This document shows positions 1-12,251 of a DNA stretch of 64,000 nucleotides, in pieces. Below the pieces are notes generated by a model. It did not search any database, was not told where the DNA came from, and saw only the letters and a program-made list of their open reading frames with translations. The position numbers and the translations under genes were made by a program. Every line of letters begins with the position of its first letter. Position 1 is the stretch's first letter. Source of the DNA: Rhodosorus marinus (lineage: Eukaryota > Rhodophyta > Stylonematophyceae > Stylonematales > Stylonemataceae); the NCBI GenBank assembly GCA_029953675.1, contig JAMWBK010000005.1:1798001-1862000 (forward strand). Direction: 5' to 3'.

Positions 1-511
1 TATCGGTTAATAGCATATCCCAGATTTTTTACGGGGCTCGGTTTTGCACAAGAGCACCAAAGTACGTGCTGGGGGTTGTTATATCTATGGGGTGAAAAGA
101 TTGATCTTTTCTGTGATGTCGTTCATATTTTCTCAAAATTCAAGAGTTTCTCGAGGGGCAAAAAGGAAAAGCGGGCAGAGATCCCGGCGCGATAGAATCT
201 CTCTTTCTCTAGTTTCCTTTTTTTCCTTGGGCTTGGGGGGGGGGGAGGGGCCTCTGAGTGGGCTGGTTAGTGCTGTTGAGTGCCGAATCGGTGAGCATGA
301 TGAGGTGTTGCTGATGATAAGGGCTGTAACGCTTTGGGAGAGTGTGTGAAGAGAGGAGTGGGAGAGGAAACTTTTCTGTGACTAGATATAAAGAATAGTT
401 TTGGATTTCGATCCCAGTTTTTTGCAAGTAGAGTGAGTTTCCTTTTGAGAGTTTTGCGGATTTTCTAGAGCGCGGGAGGCGGTTTCGGGGGAGGGACTCC
501 AACTTGAGAAG
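1..511. other. Upstream region of SEC61
   Basis: No gene recognised. A G-rich run lies at about 234-250 and a pyrimidine-rich stretch precedes it. The last part should contain the promoter and 5' leader of the SEC61 gene. No clear TATA element was identified. Confidence 0.5.
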
Positions 512-2169
512 ATGAGAGTCCTTAATTTAGTCAAGCCCTTCATGGGCATTCTCCCGGAAATTGAGCAACCTGGGAAGACGGTTCCGTTTAAGGAGAAGGT
601 GCTTTGGACGTCGATTACGCTCTTCATCTACCTCGTTTGCTGCCAAATTCCTTTGTATGGAGTGGTTAACACGAAATCGTCGGACCCGTTCTACTTTATG
701 AGAGTGGTGCTGGCTGCGTCTAATCGAGGAACGCTGATGGAGCTTGGAATTTCTCCGATTGTTACGTCGTCGTTGATTATGCAACTTCTGGCTGGAGTGA
801 AGATCATTGAGGTCGATCAAAGCGTCCAGGAGGATCGTGTTCTCTTCTCCGGAGCGCAGAAGCTTTTCGGTTTGGTCATTTGCCTTGTTGAGGCCATTGT
901 TTATACTCTGTCGGGTATGTACGGTGAAGCGTCCGCACTAGGTGTTGGAAACATCATCCTCATCATCACCCAGCTGTTCGTAGCTGGGGTGGTGGTCCTA
1001 TTGCTTGATGAACTGCTGCAAAAGGGTTACGGAATGGGATCTGCTATCTCCCTTTTCATCGCTACAAATATTTGCGAAACCGTCATGTGGCAAGCATTGT
1101 CTCCGACAACGATTAACATTGGCCGTGGAGTTGAGTTCGAAGGAGCCTTGATCGCCATGTTTCATCTTTTGCTTACGAGGAAGGACAAGCCGCAAGCCTT
1201 GCAAAGCGCACTTTTCCGAACTGAGCTTCCGAACGTGAGCAACTTGGTGTCTACCGTGGTTGTTTTTGCAATCGTAATTTACTTCCAGGGCTTCAGAATA
1301 GACCTTCCGGTTAAGAGTCAGAACGTGCGTGGATACCAGGGATCTTATCCGATCAAACTATTCTACACCTCGAATACGCCGATCATCCTTCAGTCGGCAC
1401 TGGTGTCAAATCTGTACTTTTTGAGCCAGCTTCTGTACTCGAGATACCCGGAAAACTTCATTGTCAACCTCCTCGGTGTATGGCACACTATTAGCGAGGA
1501 GTCGACACAGATGTATCCAGTGGGAGGCCTTGCGTACTATATTTCGCGTCCAGCAACAATTCAAGGTGCCATAGCGGTGAGTTCAAACGGCAGAAACCAG
1601 CGCTACGTTATTCGATCATTTTCGTCATGGATATTGTCCAATTGATATTGTCCAACTGAAGCAATTGTTTCATCGACTCTGCCATTCGTAGGATCCAATT
1701 CGTGCGGTTTCTTATCTGGTTTTCATGCTTGGTGCTTGTGGGTTGTTCTCCAAGCTGTGGATCGAAGTGTCGGGTTCGTCCGCTAGGGATGTGGCAAGAC
1801 AGCTGAGGGATCAGAATATGACGATCAAGGGTCACAGAGAACAATCCGTTGTGAAGGAGCTGAACAGGTAAGACATATGCCAATAAGTCAGGAACGCTCG
1901 AAAATGGCGATCGCGACTGGCGGCGGGTACACTACGCATTTTTCGAAGCTGACGAGCAAACTTTTTTTTTGTTGGAATCGACCAGGTACATTCCGACTGC
2001 GGCTGCTTTCGGTGGCATATGTATTGGCATTCTGACTATTATGGCCGATACTTTGAACGCGATCGGATCCGGTACTGGTATTCTTCTTGCCGTTACAATC
2101 ATCTACGAATACTTTGAAATATTTGCAAAGGAACGTCAGAACGACCCGTCTCTGTCGTTGTTCAAGTGA
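512..2169 (+). CDS. SEC61A: Protein translocon subunit Sec61 alpha
   Basis: Forms the protein-conducting channel of the ER membrane through which secretory and membrane proteins pass. Three exons: 512-1576, 1692-1867 and 1986-2169, with phases 0, then 2/1, and GTGAGT and GTAAGA donors. The joined product is 474 residues, the normal length for the family (about 476). The N-terminus has the family features VKPF, LPEIEQP and FKEKVLWT, followed by the first membrane segment and the plug region. Further on are the family stretch YYISRP and the C-terminal [15 protein letters not shown] segment, which is split by intron 2. The protein should span the membrane ten times. The ATG at 512 matches the conserved start. 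Identification is very secure; exon joins agree with conserved residues on both sides. Confidence 0.96.
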
Positions 2170-2619
2170 TTGGACAACCACGAGTTTTGGACATGGGCTG
2201 TGGTTGGAGATCTCAATCCGCTGTTTTAGGGAACCTCGGTCGCCAGCGTGATGCTTTTCGCGGAAAGGAGTCTGTGCCCGAGAGTACCATATTCAGGACA
2301 GCCTGTAGTTTGAACAGGCTGAACTCCGAATCCTTTTTGTTTTCGAATGCTGAAGCAATCGCTGTTGATGAGTGAAAGGGGTAGCAGCATTGCATAAAAA
2401 CTGTTCGCTGCATGCGTTGGCGTCCAGTGCGTTACCGCATTGGATTAGAAATTCTGCCGTAGTCAAAAGTGACTTTTGTTGCTCTTGAGGAATAGGAAAT
2501 GCGTGTACTCTAGCTTTTGAAGATCTTACAAACTAAAAAGCAAGATAGACATCATGAGCGCATCCCCGGCAACTTAAGATCTAGAGAAAAGCAAGATCGA
2601 CCTATATAAGGCAACCTTA

Positions 2620-3080
2620 GAGAGGTTGCAAGATACAGCAGGACATACCCAGGACAAAGGCGTGGAGAGCTAGTTTCGCCTCGATACTTGTGTGTGACCG
2701 TAAGGAAGCTACAGGTTGTGGCGCTAAAGAACGCTAAGACAAGAACTTGTCGTCGACTGATGGGGGGGCCAAACGTGCAATACTGCATTGTCACTTCGCA
2801 AACCCTGCATTGTCATTTCATGAAACCCTATGACCCATTGCCTACTTGCATAGGCAATAGGTCGGCGCGACAGGGCATCCGCGGTAACCTTGGTTGCAGA
2901 GAGCCAGTTTCGCGTCGGTACTTTTCATCCATTGATGTGACTAAACATCAATACCAATGCTTCTTGTGATGAATACCAAGTCTCTGCATTGTCATTGAAC
3001 AAACAACCCTACGCATGCCTGTAATAATACTTGCATAGACGATGGATCGGACCGCGACGGTTCTTCTCGTTCACACAACA
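2620..3080. repeat. Degenerate two-copy direct repeat, about 235 bp apart
   Basis: Shared blocks recur about 235 bp apart: AGTTTCGC-TCG-TACT at about 2670 and 2908, and an ACTTGCATA block at about 2853 and 3030. TGCATTGTCA occurs three times (about 2783, 2807, 2979). The copies are strongly diverged. No coding or transposon signal was recognised. Confidence 0.45.
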
Positions 3081-3830
3081 CTGCACTTCACCCCTCCGGA
3101 AACGTGAGAAATTGCAATGCTTGTTTCAGATAAGATCTCGGTACATCTGCCATACAAGCGGTCGTAGTCCATAAGTTAAGAATGGACAAAAAAAAATTTC
3201 CCCGGTACGATTATCTTGATCGTAACCCAGAAACGGACAATGAAAAAAGAGGTGAAAAAAAACAAAGCAAGAAAACCTCTGCAAACCATTAGTAACCAAA
3301 CCAAAACGCAGCCCGAACAAACAACCAAAACAAACTTTTTGTAGAGCATCACCCAACCCAAAAAGAGATAAAACAAACAAAAAACAATAATATTCGTTCA
3401 TGAGCCAACACAGTCCAATCATCCCCGCCCCTCCCTCCCCACCAACCCCCCCGGGAATCCCTCTCACTCATCTCGCTCACTCCCTCTGCCGGTGCTAAAA
3501 TGGGCAAAGGCACACAAGTGCGGTGGGCACCATCCAAAATAACGCTGAAAACAGCAATGCTATGCAACGTAGTTGATAGAAACCGCCGCTCAGAGAACCC
3601 ATCAAAAAACCAAAAAAACAACAACAAAATAGATGGACTCATTGATTCGATCCATATAGTCCCCCCCTCCAAAAATCGACACTCATATATCAAAAAATAA
3701 AATAAAATTCGCAGTTATTAAAAACGTCACCACACACATACACCCCCCTTACCTCCTCCATCCCACCCCGACCCACCCCAGGGGCCCAATAAACATCACA
3801 AATCACTTTTCTTTCTCTTAAAATGCTCCT

Positions 3831-3892
3831 ACTTCTTCCCCTCTGCTTCTTCTCTTCTTCCCCTCTGCTTCTTCTCTTCTTCCCCTCTTCTT
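3831..3892. repeat. Short pyrimidine tandem repeat
   Basis: Two and a half to three copies of a roughly 23-nt unit based on CTTCTTCCCCTCTGCTTCTT, all pyrimidine. It sits in a long pyrimidine-rich strand. Confidence 0.7.
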
Positions 3893-3990
3893 CATTAACA
3901 GAAACCCTACCATCCGTTGACAAGGAGAATGTGGGGCGATAACATCCACATTGGGTAAAAATATGTTCACTCAAAAACACACTTTCTCCA

Positions 3991-4030
<40 letters not shown>

Positions 4031-4043
4031 CCTCTCTCTTTCA
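3991..4043. repeat. CT-dinucleotide microsatellite
   Basis: An almost pure (CT)n run with a few interruptions (TTT, GTC, CCC). Confidence 0.9.
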
Positions 4044-4994
4044 CAGAATAAAACGAACAATGCACTAAACCCCCAATACATCTTTTTTTCTTCGTTAATA
4101 CATAAAATACCATTTCCCATTGCAATGCTCCTTTCCAGATTCTATCTCAACCCTTTCCCCCCTCTGCCGGCTCCAATTGATCTGTTTCACTAACCCCCTT
4201 TATCCTGCTCTTGATCCACTTCATTAGAGTTTAGTGCCTTATCCACAAAACTCGAATTGGAACGCTTACTTACATCCCCAAAAAATCCGCCGATCAACAT
4301 TAAAAACCACGATTCTTTATATCGTTTATTCTTTATATAGCTTTATACTATATACAGAATCCGGTAGATCTGTCCTTTTGTTGATGGGGTAGAAAGAGAT
4401 CGAGGATTTTGGTTTTGATAAAGAAAAACTCTTTTGTTGGGGGGGGTGTGTGGATGGGAGGGAGTTAGGTTGGAAGCGACGGGCTGAGTGGAGTAGTTTC
4501 ACTGGCAAGAAATTGAATGGATTTGGAGAGGGAGGGTTGGGGGGAGGTGGTGGGGGGGGTGTGTTTCAATCGATCGGATTTTTTTTTGTAATTTAGATAA
4601 ATTGGAGGTTAAGAATGGAGTGCAATTTGTTTATTTGGTTCCCGGAAGCAATGGCGTACGTTGCAAACCGGTGAAAAAATAAAGATCTGATGGCATATTT
4701 GGCGAGGGTGTGATCTCCATTGCGGGAAAACGCGAAAGCCCGACTTGGAAGAGTGGGGGCTTTACTTAATAGATTTAACCGGGCGACTGGTGGGAGGCAG
4801 GGGTGGGGTGGAGTAGGAGAGAGGCGGAGTGTTGTAGAACGAGTTTTGATACTGTGGTTGTGTGGATCCGTAGTCTATCAATCTGGTTCTATACTGTCGC
4901 GTGTGTGTGTGGAGCTGACTGTTCGGGCTTAAACGGTTTTATCACTACTATTGAATAGTCGGCTTTTTTAAGTGGTTGTTTATTTGGATCAAAG

Positions 4995-5884
4995 ATGTTT
5001 GGATTGTTCGGAGGAGGTAAGAAGAGCCCCACGGTCCCGGTCAGTGCCCCTATTGGGCTGGGGGCTGAGAACTGGAAGGAGCTGATGTCCGGAAACGTCG
5101 CATACGTGAACGGCAAGAAGCATGCGACCGTCAACGAGAACATGCCCCAGCACCGAAAGGCCAACTCCGAGAGCCAGCTTCCTCTCGCCGGAATAGTCGC
5201 CTGCTCAGACTCTCGTGTCGTACCGGAGCTCATATTTAATCAAGGTCTTGGAAGACTGTTCACTTGCGTAACTGCTGGCAACATTGTTGATTCGTTGGTG
5301 GTCGGAAGTCTGGAATTCGCTGTCACCGTTCTGCAGGTGAAGTTGATCGTCGTGATGGGCCATACCAGATGTGGTGCTTGCATCGCGGCCGTTGGCGCCG
5401 CCAAGGACGGTGAGTGCAGAGTTCAGTTCAAGCTTTTCTCTAATTTCGACATCATATCAGTGACTTACCGGGATCCCCTATCTTCTGAACAGGTACTGAA
5501 CCAGTAACCAGACCTGGATTGGTTAAGCTGGTGCACATGTCAGGCCAGACTACACCACCGCCACCACCACCACCAGCCGGTCACTTGGAAGGTTTGGTCG
5601 GATGCCTCGTTCCGCCAGCGCGTGCTGCGGTTGAGTCTGGTGCCTCGTCGGATAAGGTTGTTGACGAGACCTCGAGAAGGAACGCTATCTATGGAGCTGA
5701 GGCGATTATTACGATGTCTGAGAAATTGAAGGAGCGATTCGAGAAGGGCGAGTTGACCGTCATTGCAGCTCAGTATGACATCGTCACCGGAGAAGTGACA
5801 CCAATTCACACTTTCTACCCGAACAAGACCCTGACCGAGCAAGGAAACGAGGCCGCCGAGATGTACAACGTCGTTTACAACTAA
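4995..5884 (+). CDS. Beta-class carbonic anhydrase
   Basis: Interconverts CO2 and bicarbonate. Two exons: 4995-5409 and 5493-5884 (donor GTGAGT, acceptor AACAG), giving 268 residues. The zinc ligands and catalytic pair of the beta class are visible: ACSDSRV (Cys and the Asp/Arg dyad) near residue 75 and GHTRCGAC (His and Cys) near residue 120. The order and spacing match bacterial-type and algal beta enzymes. A GQTT segment followed by seven prolines lies in the linker after the second zinc motif, just where exon 2 begins, and looks like a local expansion. The N-terminus (MFGLFGGGKK) is short and glycine-rich without a clear plastid or mitochondrial presequence, so the location is uncertain; cytosol is the simplest guess. 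It has a single domain, whereas a tandem-domain form is known from Porphyridium. Confidence 0.94.
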
Positions 5885-6227
5885 TACTTGCTCTAGTTCA
5901 GAAGTAGATACTTCGCTTCTTTACTTGTTGTCTTCCTTTCTAAACTGGGGAGTAATTCCCCGTAGAAATTTTTCCACCACAGCCGCAAGTGCCGCAACGC
6001 TCATGGAGTTTCTTGAGAAGTTAAGATTCACAGTCAGTCATTCGGGGGGTGCATCAAGCACGTTACTTGTCAGGACACTCACCTGAACGAAACGTCTCTC
6101 GGCATGCTTCTTCGTCTCTACAGTTTCACTCGCGAACGTAGCGCTTAGCGAGGTCCGACACCGTTTCCTGGTAGGGTGTTATTGAAACTTCCTCTGGAAA
6201 CACCTGCAAGGCATAGAGTCGACAGTT
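5885..6227. other. Convergent 3' spacer
   Basis: 3' regions of the carbonic anhydrase (+) and the kinase (-). Nothing else seen. Confidence 0.5.
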
Positions 6228-7388
6228 CTAGCGATCAGAACCAACGAAGGGGAAGGCAAGCTTGACTTTTGTACAGCGACCCACATCGTCCCCGAGGTCG
6301 AACCAAACATGCCCCAGAGCTTCCTTCGCGGATGGTCTTGCGCTCACGTTCGGCTCCAACAAGGCGGTGAGCATGTCCCGTGTTGCATCCTGGATATTGT
6401 CGGGAATAGCGATATCGCCGCTCTTCACCTTGAGCAAGGTCTGCATTAGGCTACTCTCTTGGATCGGCAACCGCCCGCAAATGCAGAAAAAGAGCGTGAC
6501 ACCGACAGCCCATACATCAGCCGCGTACAAATCCATAGTAGGCAGTTTGCTCGCGACTTCTGGAGCCTGGAACGCCAATGTCTGTGAAAGAAAGGCAACG
6601 GTACATTCAGCTTGTCAATCACAGAAGTGATTTTCCTCTAGGCGCAAAGGGCTAGTCGTTTGAGTATGGTCATTACCCCAGCCGATGATGTTCCAGTGGC
6701 TTTGTTCTCCAAGCACACTGCGTTGCCAAAGTCAACGAGCACAACTCTGTTTCCTGCTGTGATCAAGATGTTGTCCGGTGCTATGTCCCGGTGAGCGATT
6801 TTGGCATTGTGCAGTTCATCCACCGCGGCTAGGAGCTGCTTGAAGACGTTCCTCAGCCATTTGGATGCTTTCATACTCTGCAAAAAAACGTGAAGCCAGT
6901 TATTCAATTTCTTTTCCGAATTACAAATCCTGGAGATGCGAAATTGTAGGTCCCAAGGCTACCTTCTCTGGTTGATTCTCTACAACGGTCTTCAACTGGA
7001 CTCCCGCAACGAATTCCATGGCGACATATACTGAGCTGCTCTTAGGATAATCGATGGCGTCAACAAACTTTGGAAGACCAGAATGCGCTGGTAATGACTT
7101 CAACACATCTACAACACATTCACGGGCAAAAGCAGCATGTTAGGGACAAACCCAATGGACATCTGGTCCAACTCAGACTCGGCAATGACGATCCTCAATA
7201 CCGATTTCATCCTGAACTCGTTCCTTTTCGTTTCTCGGTTGGAACGGCCTGTCCCGCTCAAAGCATTTGATGGCTACGATCTCATTCGTGCTCAATATGT
7301 AGCCCTCACGAACCGGGCCGCTTGCCCCGCGCCCGATCACATGCCCCAAAACAAGATCGCCAATGCGTTCTGGCTTCTCATCCAACAT
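6228..7388 (-). CDS. Ser/Thr protein kinase with an HRDIAPDN loop
   Basis: A stand-alone kinase domain of about 295 residues in four exons on the minus strand: 7202-7388, 6963-7108, 6677-6877 and 6228-6581. Phases agree at every join. Subdomain motifs run in order: glycine loop GRGASGPV, VAIKCF with the ATP-binding Lys, HRDIAPDNIL catalytic loop, DFGNAV, QAPEV in the activation segment, DVWAVGVTLF and the late Arg in SARPS. It is therefore probably active. The catalytic loop has Ala where most eukaryotic Ser/Thr kinases have Lys (HRDxKPxN); IAPDN-like loops are better known to me from bacterial kinases. No extra regulatory domain is seen. The overall pattern is nearest to CAMK/SNF1-type kinases, but I cannot name a subfamily or substrate. 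Confidence 0.88.
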
Positions 7389-8004
7389 CTATCGAAACCC
7401 GCGTCACCTTGCGAGCCGCTCACACTTTGCTGACACTAAAGTGAACAAGCATTTTTCCCACTCTCGAGGTCAGTCCACGAGGTTCTGGCTTGAGAACCAG
7501 ATCTTAGCGTCCTCATGAAGATGAAAAAGGTTCCCCTTTGAAAACTCGCAGATTGACCGTCGATACGTGCTTGTCGCACTCAGCGGTTTCCCGTTGACAA
7601 TCTAAAGCGATGTCCCCGTTTTGGAGCTGAAGTTAACGGTATTTCTCGACATCTGAAGATGCCAAGAGTCTACAGGGACGAGTCGAATCCAGCTATCTGA
7701 ATCCGAATTTGTGAGTTTTTTCCATTTTGGCTGGGGTTGAGTAACCAGGCCGCATGAAACAGAGGCTGCGAACTGTCCAGAGACGAACACGTTAGGAACC
7801 TGGCCTGGTGGATGTGCTTTGACCAGTAGTGACTATGAAAAGAGAAACCGCAAAAGAGAATCCGCTTCTGAGCAAAGCTCTACTGGCGCGGTAGTAGGCA
7901 CGTTTGTTCTCAGCGCAGCGGTCCGGGAGAAACTCGGATGGGTGATGACAGGTATCCTTTTTAAGGTAAACAAATATTATGCACAAAAGCGCGAACAAGC
8001 CTCC
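7389..8004. other. Spacer between kinase and ATPase
   Basis: Upstream region of the kinase and downstream region of the DUF815 gene, both on the minus strand. Short open frames here have no recognisable features. Confidence 0.5.
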
Positions 8005-9788
8005 TCACTGCTTCTTTCCGTCGTCTCCAGTAGGTGGCTGAACATCGGGTGAGGGCTCCGGCTCCTCAGCGTTGCTTCTCGCTTCATTGATTCTCCCAAT
8101 GTTGCTCCGACAATCGTTCATCTCGGACTTCAGGAACGACTGTTCGCTGCTTAAAAAGTTCACAAAATGTTTCGCGGTTCTCCCGCAGTATCCTCCTTTG
8201 GCCTTTGCAAATTGAGATGCACGGAGTTCAAGGATATCTAGAGTTACGAAAAGGCAACATCAAAGAGAAAGCCCTAGGTAAGTCTTTTTTCCACACATAT
8301 AGGGTCACCACGACCGACACTGAAACAATCGTTGGTTCATTGAGGACGCTCACCGGCTCCGATTTCTCCAATCCCTGCTCTACTGGCAAGATATTTCACA
8401 GTATCCAGGTATTTCTCTTTCGTTGCTTCTTCAAAAATCAGCATTGTGCCAAACCGGTCACTGAACCCAAACACATCCTCCTCCAAATACAGTTCTTCAC
8501 CTTCCGCGTCTCCGGCAATAATGTTCTTCTGGAGCTCCGCATAACGGCAGCTTGTTACACAGATGATAACGTTCTGGGGTATCTTGACGCAGCTCCCGTC
8601 GAGCACTTTCCTAAGGCATCTGTATTCTTCCTCGTCAACGTCATAGTTAAAATCGTCCACAAATAATACGAACTTTTGTGCTCTACCAGCAAGCTCCGCG
8701 AAAATCGAGCGAAACGTTTCCATATCAATGGCGGACTCAATCTCAACAAGTCGCAGTCCGCGGTCTGCGTAAGTATTCACGCAAGCCTTAACAAGCGAGG
8801 ACTTTCCGCTTCCCCTGGTCCCAGCTAACAGCACATGGTGTGCCGCAAGCCCTTGAAGGAGGAACTCAAAGTTTTGCCGTAAAACATTCTTCTGTCGACG
8901 GATGCCAAAAATATCATCCAGGGTCACCTCATCGGGAGTCTCAACAGGTATGAACTCAGCTTCCTGCACACCTAGCAGGAAGAACTTGTGGTCCGCGAAA
9001 AAACCAGACCCACGCTGCGTATAGTTCGAGTGCAGCTCTGGCACCAGGTCCGCCCAGGATGACAGAGTATCCTCGAACTGGAGCCGAAGAGTTCGCTGAT
9101 TGCCATCAACGGTCATCAAGAATTCGGAGCGCTCGCGGTCCTGCACGTGCCATGCGGGGACCGGAGCACCTAGATAGAACGAAACCAACTCAGCAATACG
9201 CTTCGGGTCGAAGCCAAACAGCTTCTGCAAGATGTTGAGGTCATGCATGGCGGCGGAAAGCAACGCTTCAGGCATATCCACAAGGTTCTTCTTCTGACAA
9301 GTTAATGAGAAGACATTATCCGAATAGAGAAGCAGAGACAGAAATCGGTCTGTCCAGCTCAGTCCAGGTTCGGCAAGAGAGGAGAAGTAGTCCCCGTAAG
9401 ACTCTGATACTGGACCTCGCAGGGATTCGTCCTCCTCTTTGTCAAGCTGGTAAACAGCCTCCAGCAAATTCAATAAGTTCTGGACCGCTTCATCCTCCAA
9501 AACATCATCAAAGAACATCAGCCTGGAACATTCCTCTAGGACGTCAGTGACATGGGCAGATGACAGCATGTCCCGCTCCAGCTTGTCCTCCTCCGTTTCA
9601 GCCGCGGACGCAGACTTTGACCCTCTACCAGAGGCGCTTTTTCGTGTCGACGACGACGTTCGAACCCGGGCATTTGGCTTGGAGCGTGCTGTTGAGCGAC
9701 TTCCACTCACGCTCATTGTCGTCAATGAGCACGCCCTATTTCGCTTGGGCTTCGTGAGAAGATCTACTAATCCTACAAACGCCTCCAT
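8005..9788 (-). CDS. DUF815-family AAA+ ATPase, probably plastid-targeted
   Basis: Two exons, 8354-9788 and 8005-8237, join in phase (GCC G + AT ATC) to give about 555 residues. The second half matches the bacterial DUF815 P-loop ATPases: LDDIFGIRRQK before the domain, Walker A GTRGSGKSSL, the ADRGLRLVEIE strand, Walker B FVLFVDDFNYD, the NVIICVTSCR sensor region, a FSDRFGTMLIF segment and the final GRTAKHFVNF helix, which is supplied by exon 2. The function of DUF815 proteins is not established. The first 60 residues are Ser/Arg-rich and begin MEAFVGL, resembling the other plastid presequences in this window, so import into the plastid is inferred. I chose the ATG at 9788; an in-frame TTG upstream was ignored. 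An ORC4-like reading was considered and dropped because DUF815 motifs fit throughout. Confidence 0.87.
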
Positions 9789-12251
9789 GTTTCCCCTTCG
9801 CAACCAAACTACGCAAACAGAATTCTACCCGACTCCCCAGTTCGCGTCCCCACGACCGCCGTCCCTAAACTGGCCAAGCAAGCTATGTACTATACTCGCT
9901 CAATTGACATCGCTCAGAGGACAACGCAACTCCTTCAGAGGAGGGGACAAACAAAAGTCCTCCCTCTACAACGCTTTAGTCTCAGCGCGTCCCCTTCCAA
10001 ACTCTCAGAGCTTTCCGCAACTCGTATCTTATCAGACCCGAACTGATCCCAATCTCCACTACCGCCAACGCCCAAACCCGCAAACCCCGTCTCAGTTAGA
10101 CTTCTCCAAAAGCGAACGAAATTGCGGAAGCGCGAAGCGGCATCCAATGCCCCATTTCAATTCCTAACGAGAAACGAACCTCGTCTACGAACAACATGAA
10201 AAAGTGTCACACAGACACACGAACCGAACCCATATTGATTGTCCGTCTTCCAGACCAAGCTCTCAGCCCAAACAAAAACCAGGACATCTAATTCTTCTTC
10301 CTTTTTTGACGAACTAGACCCCCCCCCCCTATTTCTAAAAAGTTTTCAATAAATCACAAAAGTACACGAAAATCCGAAAACAACTAACCCTCCCCGACCC
10401 CCCCCCCCTAAGAAAAAAACACTTTTTGCAAAGCGTAGAGCGGGAGCTACAATCTTTGTCAAACGCTCTCCTCCCCCTTCTGTGTTTTTGTTTCGGTCTT
10501 GGACTATTCAAACAAAGTCTAGCGAAGGGCCGGAAATTCTGAGTTCCATGACATTCACACCAAAAAAGTTTTAGCCTTTTCCAGTAGACGGAAAATCGTG
10601 AGTATGTGCTCACCGGGTTAGAATCCAGCTGCTCGGGCAAAGCGAGAAAGGCTATTGTAAAACCGGTCCGGGAGGGGGGGTTGGGGTTGGAAAGTAGGAC
10701 TGGCCATTTAAAGTGTGACAACTGTCCTGATCTTATTCGGAATCTTGCTCCAGAGTCCTAGTGCCAGGCTGTCCATAGGTTATGACTCCTAGTATAGTAT
10801 AAGCGATGTATTGTATCGATTTTCTGATCAGCCGTCCATTTTTCTCGTCGGAGTCTAAGTTTTAGGTTTAGTTGATTTCTTGTGGAAATTCCGGCCGTGC
10901 CCGTGCCCCTCTACCAATAGCAAGAAAGGGAATAAAAAATCCCTTGTAACTCAAGCCAATAAGTTCGCGTCCTTGTACGACAACAGGACGCGGAACTATA
11001 TAATTGGATAAATTTTCACCTGACTGAATTGGAAACCACATACAATTGGACAAATATGTCCACCGCCTCTAACTGAAACAGGAGCGGCACGTTTATTTGT
11101 TTTTTTCAGGGGTGTACTTTTCCCGGAATGGCGTTGATATAGAACATAATTTATAGATTAAGAAGCTCAGCCACGTAGAACTTTCCAAAAAACAGTTCAG
11201 CTAACGGGAAAAAACGTTCTTTGAGCCGTGGGGAAATACAACAAAAGCTCTAACTCGTCCAGTCTCTTTCTCTCTGAGGCTGTGATGTGTGACTCATTCG
11301 TTTTGACGAAAACAATTGCAATACTAATGGACGCCCCGAGACGCGCTTTGAGCCGTCTCACTCCAACCCATCTGACCTCAGAGGCACCGCTATTTTTGAG
11401 GGGTTGGCTGTGCCCGCGGTTTTTTTGTTTTTTTTTCCGTGTGCATGTGTGGTGGGTGCGGGTATGGACTTTCATCTTTTTGTAGAAAAACAATCGATTA
11501 TAGCCGAAAGAGATGTAAAAAGTACGGAAATACACACCCTTTATACATAGTTTGCATCAACGAGGCCTGGAAAGTCGTCCATTGGCTAAGCACGATATCG
11601 CTGAGCAATAAGAACGAAAAAAGGGGGGACCGGAGTGGTTTCTACTATTTTAGAATAAAATTATTTTTTTTTATAGGAATGTAGGAGGCGCTAATTTGGA
11701 AAGGGGGTTTGGAGTCTTTAATTGGAAGGTAAGCGGGAAATGTCATCGGCGATCGATCCCCCTAGTTTGCAGGACCTTGACTGATCGATCGATAGTTGGG
11801 TTTTCGTTTTTTTGAAGTTGTGTTTAGGAGCATTCCAGCATTCTACACAATTAGTGGGAATTGAATTAGGGGTTCGCCGGTGAAGTGGATTGGGAATGTG
11901 TGGGTTGTGCAATCAGGCCTCTTCCTACCACACGCGAATAGCAGAGGCTGGCTGGTCATTAGCAGTTTCCTTTTTTGCCGTTGTTTTTCCTTCACGAGGC
12001 CTGATTGCGGAGTGCCCGGGGGGATGGGATTGAGTTGTTTCATTCATTTTTAAGGATTGCCCTCTACTCGGTTGCGGTTTTCTATCCATTTCCGGTGTGT
12101 TCCGTAAACGAAAAATTCGTATTGAGGAGAAGGGATTACAGGGGCAGTTTTACTTGCTGAGCGAGGGCGGACGATCCTGGGTCAAGGTGCAATTGAGCGG
12201 AGGCAGGGTGGGGCTTGGGAGTATTGCTTTTGAGAAAATTTGGAAAGCACT
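9789..12251. other. Divergent intergenic region
   Basis: About 2.5 kb between the DUF815 ATPase (-) and the desaturase (+), so it should contain both promoters. Short C-runs occur near 10320 and 10405 and poly-T and poly-G tracts near 11100 and 11400-11700. No RNA gene or supported coding exon was seen; the longer + frame over 9547-10167 is the antisense shadow of the ATPase N-terminus. Confidence 0.5.

Larger units (their letters stand above)
2170..4994. other. Gene-poor spacer with simple repeats
   Basis: No convincing gene on either strand. It holds the SEC61 3' region, a degenerate direct repeat (about 2620-3080), a purine/pyrimidine-asymmetric stretch (3180-4200), a 3-fold CTTCTTCCCCTCTG-type repeat and a CT microsatellite. 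Several poly-G and poly-C runs occur near 4440-4560. The open frames here are low-complexity and not believable. Confidence 0.6.

Noticed and set aside
8337-9788. Origin recognition complex subunit ORC4
   Set aside because: The P-loop and arrangement gave a first impression of ORC4, but the motifs along the whole second half fit the DUF815 ATPases.
9547-10167. 206-codon + strand frame
   Set aside because: Overlaps the ATPase N-terminus in antisense; no domain or splice support.
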